This document shows, piece by piece, positions 1 through 4,946 of a stretch of DNA of 5,361 bases; position 1 is the first letter of the stretch, and the number at the start of each line of letters is the position of its first letter. Under the pieces are notes generated by a model that saw only the letters and a list, made by a program, of their open reading frames with translations, was not told the DNA's origin and made no database searches. The stretch covers positions 1 to 5,361 of the forward strand of contig JAHEXO010000196.1 of NCBI GenBank assembly GCA_023252065.1. The letters run 5' to 3'. Position numbers and translations under genes: made by a program. This DNA comes from Nocardioides sp. (GTDB lineage Bacteria > Actinomycetota > Actinomycetes > Propionibacteriales > Nocardioidaceae).

Positions 1-186
1 CCCGACGATCGCCATCCGCTCGCCCTGGCTGAAGACCGGCTCGCGGCCCTTCTTGCGCAGGTTGAGGGCGTCGGCGGACATGCCGACCACGAGGCGGTCG
101 CCGAGCGAGGCGGCGCGCTCGATCACCCGGAGGTGTCCGACGTGGAACACGTCGAAGGTGCCGAAGGTGATCACGGTGCGTGGCAT
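1..186 (-). CDS. Cytidylyltransferase-like nucleotidyltransferase, N-terminal part
   Basis: Only the first 62 residues are in the window; the gene continues past the left edge. The protein opens with a beta strand followed by GTFDVFHVGHL (residues 9-19). This carries the HxGH nucleotide-binding motif (H15, H18) of the class that includes glycerol-3-phosphate cytidylyltransferase (TagD) and related enzymes, which transfer a CMP or AMP group from CTP or ATP to a phosphorylated substrate in the cytosol. A helix and a second strand (RLVVGMSAD) follow, and then a KKGREPVFSQGERM stretch as in TagD-like proteins. The substrate cannot be told from this fragment, so no symbol is given. ATG at 186 is preferred: GACAAT ends 7 nt upstream and may be a -10 element. 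An in-frame ATG at 195 would add three residues; neither has a clear ribosome binding site. It diverges from the DUF445 gene across about 46 bp. Confidence 0.88.
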   Translation of the reverse strand, partial: MPRTVITFGTFDVFHVGHLRVIERAASLGDRLVVGMSADALNLRKKGREPVFSQGERMAIVG

Positions 187-232
187 GGGCGCCATTGTCG
201 CGCCCGACCGTGCGTGGGCGAGAATCGAGGTG

Positions 233-1522
233 ATGACCACGACCCTCGACACCTCCCCGGCCGCACCGATCGCGATGATCACTCCCGACCCGGAGTCCGA
301 CGCCCTGCGCCGGCGCGGCCTGCGCAGGATGCGCACGCTCGCCGTAGCGCTCCTGGTCTTCGCCGCGGTGGTCTACCTGGTGACCCTGGGGGAGGGCGGT
401 TTCTGGGGCTATGTCAACGCCGGCGCGGAGGCCTCGATGGTCGGTGCGATCGCCGACTGGTTCGCGGTCACCGCCCTCTTCAAGCACCCGCTCGGGCTGC
501 CAGTCCCGCACACCGCCCTCATCCCCAAGCGCAAGGACGAGCTGGGCCGCAGCCTCGAGCAGTTCGTGGGTGAGAACTTCCTCCAGGAGTCCGTCATCCG
601 CGATCGGGTCGCGACCGCCCAGGTGTCGATGCGCGTGGGGCAGTGGCTGACCGAGCCCGCCCACGTACGCCGGGTGGTCGACGAGGTCGCCGACGTGGCC
701 TCCATCGGGCTGGGCAAGGTCCGCGACGACCACGTGGCCGACTTCGTCACCGAGGCGATCATCCCGCGGTTCCGCGAGGAGCCCGTGGCCCCACTGGCCG
801 GGACCCTCCTGGGCGAGGTGGTCCACGACGACCTCCACCACGGACTGGTCGACCTGGCCGTCGACGAGCTGCACGACTGGCTGGTGGAGCATCCCGAGAC
901 GTTCGCCGAGGTGCTGGTGCAGCGGGCGCCGTGGTGGACACCCGACCGGCTGAACTCCGCGGTGACCCGCCGGGTGCACACCGAGCTGGTGGCCTGGCTG
1001 GCCGAGATCCGGGCCGACCCGCGTCACCGCGCCCGGGAGGCCTTCGACTCGCTGCTCGAGCAGCTCGCCCACGACCTGCTCCACGATCCCGGAACCCAGG
1101 CCCGCACCGAGCGGCTCAAGGACCGCCTGCTCGACCACCCTCAGGTCGTCGAGTCGAGCGTCGCGCTGTGGAACGCCTTCCGGCGTGCCCTCCAGACCTC
1201 GCTGGCCGACCCCGACGGTGCCGTGCGGACCCGGCTCGCCGTCGAGCTCGCCTCCTTCGCCGAACAGCTGCGCACCGACGAGGCCCTACGGGCTCGCCTC
1301 GACGGCACCGCCTCCGACGTGGCGGTGTTCTTCGTCGACCGCTACGGCGCCGAGCTCACCGCCGTGATCACGCACACGATCGAGCGCTGGGACGGCAAGG
1401 AGGCCTCGCGCCGGATCGAGCTGCACGTCGGCCGGGACCTGCAGTTCATCCGGATCAACGGCACCATCGTCGGCGGTCTCGTCGGGGTGCTGATCCATGC
1501 CGTGACCGGGCTGGTGCACTGA
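233..1522 (+). CDS. DUF445 family membrane-anchored protein
   Basis: A 429-residue protein matching DUF445 (YheB/YjiN-like) by pattern; the family's biochemical function is unknown. One clear hydrophobic segment lies at about residues 35-53. It is followed by the family's most recognisable block, NAGAEASMVGAIADWFAVTALF then KHPLGLPVPHTALIP (residues 62-98). A long helical, charged region fills about residues 100-400. The protein ends in the other typical block, GRDLQFIRINGTIVGGLVGVLIH, a glycine-rich hydrophobic stretch that could be a second membrane segment. The frame is open back to position 53, but that part is antisense to the nucleotidyltransferase gene and reads as arginine-rich shadow. 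ATG 233 is the first start clear of it, with GAGG just upstream (227-230) and GAGAAT ending 7 nt before it. GTG at 230 or ATG at 275 are alternatives. Its stop overlaps the S4 gene's start (TGATG), so the two are probably co-transcribed and translationally coupled. Confidence 0.93.
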   Translation: MTTTLDTSPAAPIAMITPDPESDALRRRGLRRMRTLAVALLVFAAVVYLVTLGEGGFWGYVNAGAEASMVGAIADWFAVTALFKHPLGLPVPHTALIPKRKDELGRSLEQFVGENFLQESVIRDRVATAQVSMRVGQWLTEPAHVRRVVDEVADVASIGLGKVRDDHVADFVTEAIIPRFREEPVAPLAGTLLGEVVHDDLHHGLVDLAVDELHDWLVEHPETFAEVLVQRAPWWTPDRLNSAVTRRVHTELVAWLAEIRADPRHRAREAFDSLLEQLAHDLLHDPGTQARTERLKDRLLDHPQVVESSVALWNAFRRALQTSLADPDGAVRTRLAVELASFAEQLRTDEALRARLDGTASDVAVFFVDRYGAELTAVITHTIERWDGKEASRRIELHVGRDLQFIRINGTIVGGLVGVLIHAVTGLVH

Positions 1523-1731
1523 TGAGCGGCTCCGTGCCGATCCGGGACGCCTCGATCCGGCTCGGGCAGTTCCTCAAACTGGCCGATCTGGTCGACACCG
1601 GCGCCGACGCCAAGGGGGTGCTCGCCGAGGGACTGGTCCGGGTCAACGGCGACGTCGAGACCCGGCGCGGCCGTCAGCTCGTGGCCGGCGACGTCGTCGA
1701 GCTGGCCGGGCGGCGGGTGAGGGTGGGCTGA
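1522..1731 (+). CDS. Small S4-domain RNA-binding protein (YbcJ/YaaA-like)
   Basis: A 69-residue protein made almost wholly of one S4 domain. The pattern IRLGQFLKLADLVDTGADAK (residues 12-31), then AEGLVRVNGDVETRRGRQL and a final GDVVEL strand, matches the stand-alone S4 proteins of the E. coli YbcJ and B. subtilis YaaA type. YbcJ and YaaA are known or suspected to bind structured RNA or ribosomal particles. The basic residues of the loop R47-R51 are placed as expected for RNA contact. ATG 1522 shares its A with the TGA of the DUF445 gene, a one-base overlap typical of translational coupling; no separate promoter or strong ribosome binding site is needed or seen. The last 89 bp overlap, in the opposite direction, the 3' end of the neighbouring unrecognised gene. 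The length is normal for the family and the family call is secure; the exact RNA target is unknown. Confidence 0.9.
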   Translation: MSGSVPIRDASIRLGQFLKLADLVDTGADAKGVLAEGLVRVNGDVETRRGRQLVAGDVVELAGRRVRVG

Positions 1732-2380
1732 TGGGTCGTCCGTCCGTCCGTTCGTCAGCCGGGCGCGCGAGCGGCGAGAGCCGGCAGCAGGGGAACGGCG
1801 AGCGCTCGCGCTGGCGGGTGGCCCTGCCCAGGAACGGCTGCCTGCCGAGGAGCAGCCACGGAGGGCCGGGGCTGGTGATCAGCCGGTGTGCGCGCACCAG
1901 CGCCGGCCACGGTCGTCCTGGCTCGAGCTCGGCCAGCTCCGCTCTCACCCGGCCAGGGGAGATCGGTGGAAGGTCGGTGAGCTCGGCGAGCAGCACCGGG
2001 TAACCGCACACGGTGACCACGAACGGCAGTGGACCGTGCTCCTGGATGCGAAGCCGGACCTGCACCCGAGCCAGAGGACCGACGTCGCGCTGCTCACTGA
2101 CTGCAGCGGCGCGCTCCCGCCAGCTGCCGGACGCCGCTGCGACGGCGCGGCCGATCCGGAGTACGAAGACGCCGCTCGGGCACGCAGTGAGCAGCTCGCC
2201 GTGGTCGAGCTCGGGCCGACGGGCCACCTCATGGACCCGGGCGGCGTCGAAGACGAGCGTCGCCCCGGAGGGTGTGGGAGGGCCAGCCACTCCGGCCAGC
2301 AGGACGCGGCGGGACTGCTGCCGACCCATGCCCGCCTCCACCTCGAAGATCCGGGACGCCTCCCGAGCGCTCACCCACAT
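1643..2380 (-). CDS. Unrecognised protein with helix-turn-helix-like N-terminus
   Basis: A 245-residue protein that I cannot assign to a named family. Residues 3-33 (VSAREASRIF...RQQSRRVLLAGVAG) followed by a strand-like LVFDAARVHEVARR (42-55) look like an excisionase/MerR-type winged helix: helix, turn, basic recognition helix, then wing. A middle domain of unknown function runs to about residue 185, with ACPSGVFVLRIGRA (66-79), PFVVTVCGYPVLLAELTDLP (119-138) and PWLLLGRQPFLGR (174-186). No membrane segment or signal peptide is seen. Codon third positions stay G/C-rich at least to position 1750, which supports this frame. The last ~29 residues are arginine-rich and antisense to the S4 gene, so they may not be a conserved part; a frameshift near 1760-1800 would end the protein at 1755 instead. 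ATG 2380 has no good ribosome binding site, but TAGCGT ends 6 nt upstream, suggesting a leaderless message. A perfect 42-bp palindrome begins 35 bp upstream of the start. A DNA-binding role is inference only. Confidence 0.72.
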   Translation of the reverse strand: MWVSAREASRIFEVEAGMGRQQSRRVLLAGVAGPPTPSGATLVFDAARVHEVARRPELDHGELLTACPSGVFVLRIGRAVAAASGSWRERAAAVSEQRDVGPLARVQVRLRIQEHGPLPFVVTVCGYPVLLAELTDLPPISPGRVRAELAELEPGRPWPALVRAHRLITSPGPPWLLLGRQPFLGRATRQRERSPFPCCRLSPLARPADERTDGRPISPPSPAARPARRRRRPRADGRAGSRRRR

Positions 2381-2386
2381 GGCTCG

Positions 2387-2392
2387 ACGCTA
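2387..2392 (-). promoter_or_regulatory. Putative -10 element, leaderless, of the helix-turn-helix-like gene
   Basis: On the minus strand TAGCGT fits the actinobacterial -10 pattern TANNNT and ends exactly 6 nt before ATG 2380. That spacing would put transcription start on the start codon. No -35 hexamer resembling TTGACA is seen at the expected distance. The 42-bp palindrome lies just upstream, in the position of an upstream control site. Confidence 0.42.
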
Positions 2393-2415
2393 GGACCGAC
2401 CGGGGACAGCCGGGT

Positions 2416-2457
2416 GCGCTGCACAGTGGGGACCACGTGGTCCCCACTGTGCAGCGC
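2416..2457. repeat. Perfect 42-bp palindrome in the FKBP to HTH-gene gap
   Basis: Two 21-base arms are exact reverse complements with no spacer; the axis lies between 2436 and 2437. The core reads GGGGACCACGTGGTCCCC and includes CACGTG. The first mismatch is at 2415/2458. In RNA it would form a very stable hairpin with a minimal loop, but no T-tract follows in either direction, so an intrinsic terminator is only one option. Its place, 35 bp upstream of a probable DNA-binding protein and 86 bp downstream of the FKBP stop, also fits a dimer-binding operator. A dispersed palindromic repeat of the genome is the third possibility. Confidence 0.9.
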
Positions 2458-2543
2458 TCGTCAGACCAGGTCGCCGGCCCGCGGCGGGCGCCGACTCGCG
2501 CAGCGCCCTCTGGGCGGTGGTGTCACCGGCTCGGAGGCTGTCG

Positions 2544-2912
2544 TCAGCGGACCTCGACCAGGTCGCACACGAAGATCAGGGTCTCGCCGGGCTTGATGGC
2601 GCCGCCAGCGCCGCGGTCGCCGTAGCCCAGCTGAGGAGGGATCACAAGCTGTCGGCGGCCGCCAACTTTCATGCCCTGGACGCCGGTGTCCCAGCCCTGG
2701 ATGACCTGCCCGATGCCGAGGCGGAACTGGAGGGGCTCCCCTCGGTTGTACGACGCGTCGAACTCCTCGCCGGTCGAGTGCGCCACGCCGACGTAGTGCA
2801 CCAGCACCGTCGACCCGGCCGTGGCCTCGGCCCCGTCGCCCTCGACCAGGTCGGTGATCACCAGGTCGGCAGGCGGCTCGAAGTCGGGGAAGTCGATCTC
2901 AGGCTTGTCCAT
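2544..2912 (-). CDS. FKBP-type peptidyl-prolyl cis-trans isomerase
   Basis: A 122-residue cytosolic protein consisting of a short acidic leader (MDKPEIDFPDFEPP) and one complete FKBP domain (about 16-122). It should catalyse cis-trans isomerisation of X-Pro bonds in folding proteins. The active-site pattern is intact: Y40 in VLVHYVGV, F51-D52 in EEFDAS, F63, V70-I71 and W74 in GQVIQGWDTGVQGM, Y97 in IPPQLGYG, and the closing LIFVCDLVEV strand with F114. There is no signal peptide or lipobox, unlike the exported actinobacterial FKBPs, and no insert-in-flap domain. The frame is open far upstream, but ATG 2912 is the natural family start; the upstream part is antisense to other genes. TAGGCT ends 7 nt before this ATG and TTGACC lies further upstream, so it probably has its own leaderless promoter although it follows the CBS gene by only 53 bp. 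All key residues are present. Confidence 0.95.
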   Translation of the reverse strand: MDKPEIDFPDFEPPADLVITDLVEGDGAEATAGSTVLVHYVGVAHSTGEEFDASYNRGEPLQFRLGIGQVIQGWDTGVQGMKVGGRRQLVIPPQLGYGDRGAGGAIKPGETLIFVCDLVEVR

Positions 2913-2919
2913 GGCCGCG

Positions 2920-2951
2920 AGCCTACGGGGGACCGTCGGCCGGCCGGTCAA
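2920..2951 (-). promoter_or_regulatory. Putative promoter of the FKBP gene
   Basis: Reading the minus strand, TTGACC (2951-2946) resembles a -35 box and TAGGCT (2925-2920) fits the TANNNT -10 pattern. The -10 ends 7 nt before ATG 2912, placing transcription start at or next to the start codon. The spacer of 20 bp is longer than the usual 17-18, so the -35 assignment is weaker than the -10. Confidence 0.48.
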
Positions 2952-2965
2952 GGCCCGGGTCGGCC

Positions 2966-3397
2966 TCAGGTCTGGTGGACGTAGGAGTCGAGCTGGTCGC
3001 GCTCGAACTGCAGCTGGTCGAGCGAGGACTTCACCACGTCGCCGATGCTGATGATGCCGGTCAGCCGACCGTCGGTGACGACCGGCACGTGCCGGATCCG
3101 GCGCTCGGTCATCAAGACACGGAGGTCGTCGACCGTGGTGTCGGGCTTGCAGGTCTCGACGTCGCTGGTCATGATCGCGGCCACCGTGCCGCCGAGGACG
3201 CCTTCGTCGTCGTGCAGGCGCCGGACCACGTCGCGCTCGCTGACGATGCCGTCGACGGCCGCGCCGTCGCCGCTGACCACCACGGCTCCCACGTTGTGCT
3301 CGGCCAGGAGCGCGAGCAGGTCGCGGACCGAGGCATCCGGCGCGATCGTCACGACCTCGGCACTGGGCTTCCTGCTGAGCACCTCGTGGATACGCAT
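2966..3397 (-). CDS. Two-CBS-domain protein
   Basis: A 143-residue cytosolic protein formed by a tandem pair of CBS domains and a short helical tail. Domain 1 covers about residues 6-61 (VVTIAPDASVRDLLALLAEHNVGAVVV, then VDGIVSERDVVRRL). Domain 2 covers about 75-124 (IMTSDVETCKPDTTVDDLRVLM, RIRHVPVV, LTGIISIGDVVK). Such Bateman modules bind adenine nucleotides, and stand-alone versions are common in actinobacteria and often stress-linked; no catalytic domain is attached here. The frame offers GTG 3403, ATG 3400 and ATG 3397. AGGAG at 3407-3403 lies 5 nt before ATG 3397 but only 2 nt before ATG 3400, so 3397 is chosen. Among the genes of this window it is the one with a clear ribosome binding site. 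TAGCCT overlapping the hisN stop (3444-3439) could be its own -10, or it may be co-transcribed with hisN 44 bp upstream. The ligand is unknown. Confidence 0.94.
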   Translation of the reverse strand: MRIHEVLSRKPSAEVVTIAPDASVRDLLALLAEHNVGAVVVSGDGAAVDGIVSERDVVRRLHDDEGVLGGTVAAIMTSDVETCKPDTTVDDLRVLMTERRIRHVPVVTDGRLTGIISIGDVVKSSLDQLQFERDQLDSYVHQT

Positions 3398-3402
3398 CAT
3401 CA

Positions 3403-3407
3403 CTCCT
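3403..3407 (-). promoter_or_regulatory. Ribosome binding site deciding the CBS-protein start
   Basis: AGGAG on the minus strand sits 5 nt before ATG 3397 and is too close to ATG 3400 and GTG 3403, which it partly overlaps. It therefore selects the third of three consecutive in-frame start codons. Confidence 0.6.
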
Positions 3408-3441
3408 GGGAGGTCGGTTACGGCGAGAGGGTGATCTGAGG

Positions 3442-4344
3442 CTAGTCCTCCCGGAGAGTCCGCCGCGAGAGCAGATCGTGGACCGAGCCGGGTTCGCGGG
3501 CGGGCTCGTCGGGGTCGTGGTCACCGTCGGGCAGCGCGCCGAGGAACGACAGCGCGGCGTCATGCAGGTGCCGGTTGGTGGCCAGCGCGTTGCCGCCGTA
3601 GGGCCCGTCATTGCCGTCGAGCGAGGTGAACCGCCCCCAGGCCTCGCGGACGATGATGTCGAGCGCGGCCATGTCGTAGAGCTGCAGCTCGGGCTCGGCG
3701 GCGATGTCGACCGCACCCTCGGCCAGCAGCATGTAGGACCAGAAGTCGCCGTAGGCGCGCGTGCGCCAGCAGCGCCGCATCAACGACAAGAAGTCCTCCA
3801 GCCGGCCGCGCTCCTCCCAGCCGTGCAGCGAGGAGTAGGCGAGCGAGGCGTCCTCGAGGCGGCGTACGTCGGAGACCTGGCAGCGCGTCGCCTTGAGCAG
3901 CGAGCGACCGGTCCAGGCGCCGTTGCCGGTCGAGGCCCACCACCGGTGGTGGAGCTGGGGCGCGGAGACCACCGACAGCACGACCTCGTCGTCGACCTCG
4001 AGCGCGATCAGGGTCGCCCAGACGGGAACCCCACGGACGAAGTTCTTGGTGCCGTCGATCGGGTCCACGATCCAGCGACGCTGGCTGTGGCCCGTGCTGC
4101 CCTGCTCCTCGCCGAGCACGGCGTCGCGGGAGCGGGCCCGGGAGAGGGTACGACGGATCGACTCCTCGACGGCATGGTCGCCGTCGGTGACCGGCGTGAG
4201 GTCGGGCTTGCTCATCACGTGGAGGTCGAGAGCCTTGAACCGAGTGGTCGTGATCGAGTCCGCGTCGTCGGCCAGCACATGGGCCAGACGGAGGTCGTCG
4301 GTGTAGTCGGTCGCGCGATGATCGGTGGGACCCGGGGGCGGCAT
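3442..4344 (-). CDS. hisN: Histidinol-phosphatase, inositol monophosphatase family (HisN type)
   Basis: A 300-residue enzyme of the Mg2+-dependent inositol monophosphatase superfamily. By its N-terminus (DDLRLAHVLADDADSITTTRF...KPDLTPVTDGD) it is the actinobacterial HisN, which removes phosphate from L-histidinol phosphate in histidine biosynthesis. Metal-binding motifs are visible: GEEQG with E79, and WIVDPIDGTKNF with D94, I96 and D97. The C-terminal metal ligand is D224 in YDMAALDIIVREAWGRF. Here tyrosine replaces the usual tryptophan of WDxAA, and EAWG replaces the common EAGG. About 30 residues after the family core (from about 270) form an acidic, proline-containing tail, making it longer than the typical 260-270. 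ATG 4344 is chosen because the conserved N-terminus starts soon after it and TAGCCT ends 7 nt upstream, as for a leaderless message. It lies near rsgA, as in many actinobacteria. Activity on another sugar or inositol phosphate cannot be excluded. Confidence 0.9.
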   Translation of the reverse strand: MPPPGPTDHRATDYTDDLRLAHVLADDADSITTTRFKALDLHVMSKPDLTPVTDGDHAVEESIRRTLSRARSRDAVLGEEQGSTGHSQRRWIVDPIDGTKNFVRGVPVWATLIALEVDDEVVLSVVSAPQLHHRWWASTGNGAWTGRSLLKATRCQVSDVRRLEDASLAYSSLHGWEERGRLEDFLSLMRRCWRTRAYGDFWSYMLLAEGAVDIAAEPELQLYDMAALDIIVREAWGRFTSLDGNDGPYGGNALATNRHLHDAALSFLGALPDGDHDPDEPAREPGSVHDLLSRRTLRED

Positions 4345-4351
4345 GGTGCAC

Positions 4352-4357
4352 AGGCTA
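4352..4357 (-). promoter_or_regulatory. Putative leaderless -10 element of hisN
   Basis: TAGCCT on the minus strand fits TANNNT and ends 7 nt before the hisN ATG (4344). No ribosome binding site and no -35-like TTGAC motif are visible. The hexamer is mirrored on the other strand by the DUF2231 gene's element 18 bp away. Confidence 0.5.
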
Positions 4358-4374
4358 TTCCCAGACCGCCCGGG

Positions 4375-4380
4375 TACGGT
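4375..4380 (+). promoter_or_regulatory. Putative leaderless -10 element of the DUF2231 gene
   Basis: TACGGT on the plus strand fits TANNNT and ends 7 nt before GTG 4388. There is no purine-rich ribosome binding site between them. The spacing is the same as for hisN on the opposite strand, so the two promoters would be back to back. Confidence 0.48.
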
Positions 4381-4387
4381 GCACCGT

Positions 4388-4873
4388 GTGACCATCCACG
4401 GCACGCCGCTGCACCCGCTCGTGGTGCATGGGGCAGTGGTGCTGATCCCGTTGGCCGCCCTCGGCGGCATCCTGTTCGCCCTCCGATCCGCCTGGCGCTG
4501 GTGGCTGCGCTGGCCGATGGTGGTCACCGCGGTCCTCGCCGGAGGTGCGACCGGGCTGGCCTACCTGACCGGCCACTCGCTGAACAACCAGCGGTTCGCC
4601 CAGGCGCAAGGTGTGCTGCGCACCGCGATCAACAACCACCGGCACTGGGCCCATCTCCTGATCCTGGCCACCGGGATCTACGTCGTCATCGTGCTCGTGG
4701 GCGCGTGGGCCCTCGGTGGTCCGAGCGCCCTGGTCTCCGGCCGCGGCGCGCGCGAGACGGTCGCCGGGTGGGCGGTCCCCATGGAGGTGCTCCTCGTGGT
4801 CGGCGCCCTCGTGGTGCTGGTCCTGGTCGTGCTCACCGGCGACGCCGGCGCCAAGGCGGTCTGGAACCCCTGA
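4388..4873 (+). CDS. DUF2231 family integral membrane protein
   Basis: A 161-residue membrane protein that matches DUF2231 by its opening IHGTPLHPLVVHGAVVLIPLAAL (residues 3-25) and by its four hydrophobic segments, at about 11-32, 43-61, 87-110 and 131-149. Histidines H4, H9 and H14 near the first segment and H84, H86 and H89 before the third (NNHRHWAHLL) are the family's characteristic conserved histidines; heme or metal binding has been suggested for such proteins but cannot be shown here. GTG 4388 is chosen because family members begin within a few residues of the I-x-G-x-P-x-HPL motif and because TACGGT ends 7 nt upstream. An ATG at 4343 in the same frame would add 15 residues and overlap the hisN start. 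It diverges from hisN across 43 bp and converges on rsgA, so it stands alone as a single-gene unit. Its role is unknown. Confidence 0.88.
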   Translation: MTIHGTPLHPLVVHGAVVLIPLAALGGILFALRSAWRWWLRWPMVVTAVLAGGATGLAYLTGHSLNNQRFAQAQGVLRTAINNHRHWAHLLILATGIYVVIVLVGAWALGGPSALVSGRGARETVAGWAVPMEVLLVVGALVVLVLVVLTGDAGAKAVWNP

Positions 4874-4875
4874 TC

Positions 4876-4898
4876 CGGCCCTAGGTCGATCAGGGCCG
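4876..4898. terminator. Hairpin just after the DUF2231 gene
   Basis: CGGCCCT (4876-4882) and AGGGCCG (4892-4898) form a 7-bp stem with a 9-nt loop, starting 3 nt after the DUF2231 stop. No T-tract follows, which is common for GC-rich actinobacterial terminators. It may serve the plus-strand gene, and possibly also transcription arriving from rsgA. Confidence 0.5.
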
Positions 4899-4912
4899 CC
4901 GCAGGCACAGTC

Positions 4913-4946
4913 GGTTTCGAGACGGCGCTGGCGCGCCTCCTCAACC
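4913..4946. repeat. REP-like imperfect inverted repeat
   Basis: The segment runs from GGTTTCGAGAC to CTCCTCAACC. It folds as GGTT/AACC, GAG/CTC and GGCGC/GCGCC with small bulges and a TGGC loop (GGCGC 4924-4928, GCGCC 4933-4937). From memory, short elements pairing GGTTTCGAGACG with CTCCTCAACC recur between genes in Nocardioides and related genomes; that recollection was not checked. It lies between two converging genes, a typical place for REP elements. Confidence 0.55.

Noticed and set aside
53..232. Upstream extension of the DUF445 frame to an ATG at 53
   Set aside because: This part is antisense to the nucleotidyltransferase gene, reads as arginine/serine-rich shadow and precedes the family's usual N-terminus.
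643..1521. Long plus-strand open frame leading into the S4 gene
   Set aside because: Its protein is a glycine/arginine/proline-rich shadow of the DUF445 gene; only the last 69 residues, from ATG 1522, form a real S4 domain.
1738..1749. GTCC tetranucleotide repeat as a phase-variation tract
   Set aside because: Only three full units; too short for frequent slippage. Kept only as a possible indel site for the frameshift question.
1731..2003. Plus-strand open frame whose ATG overlaps the S4 stop (TGATG)
   Set aside because: It looks like a coupled third gene, but its composition is serine/arginine-rich and it is antisense to the better supported minus-strand gene.
2477..2489. GCCCGC-G-GCGGGC inverted repeat as an FKBP terminator
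   Set aside because: The one-base spacer leaves a short effective stem, no T-tract follows, and such GC inverted repeats are common by chance at this base composition.
1886..2596. 236-residue plus-strand open frame across the palindrome
   Set aside because: It runs through the palindrome and the FKBP 3' end and has no recognisable domain; it is a shadow of minus-strand coding sequence.
2913..3716. Upstream extension of the FKBP frame
   Set aside because: It overlaps the CBS and hisN genes in another frame with arginine/histidine-rich sequence; the FKBP fold begins just after ATG 2912.
3478..4884. 468-residue plus-strand open frame opposite hisN
   Set aside because: It is opposite hisN and out of frame with the DUF2231 gene, low in complexity, without a domain; stop-poor shadows are normal in such GC-rich DNA.
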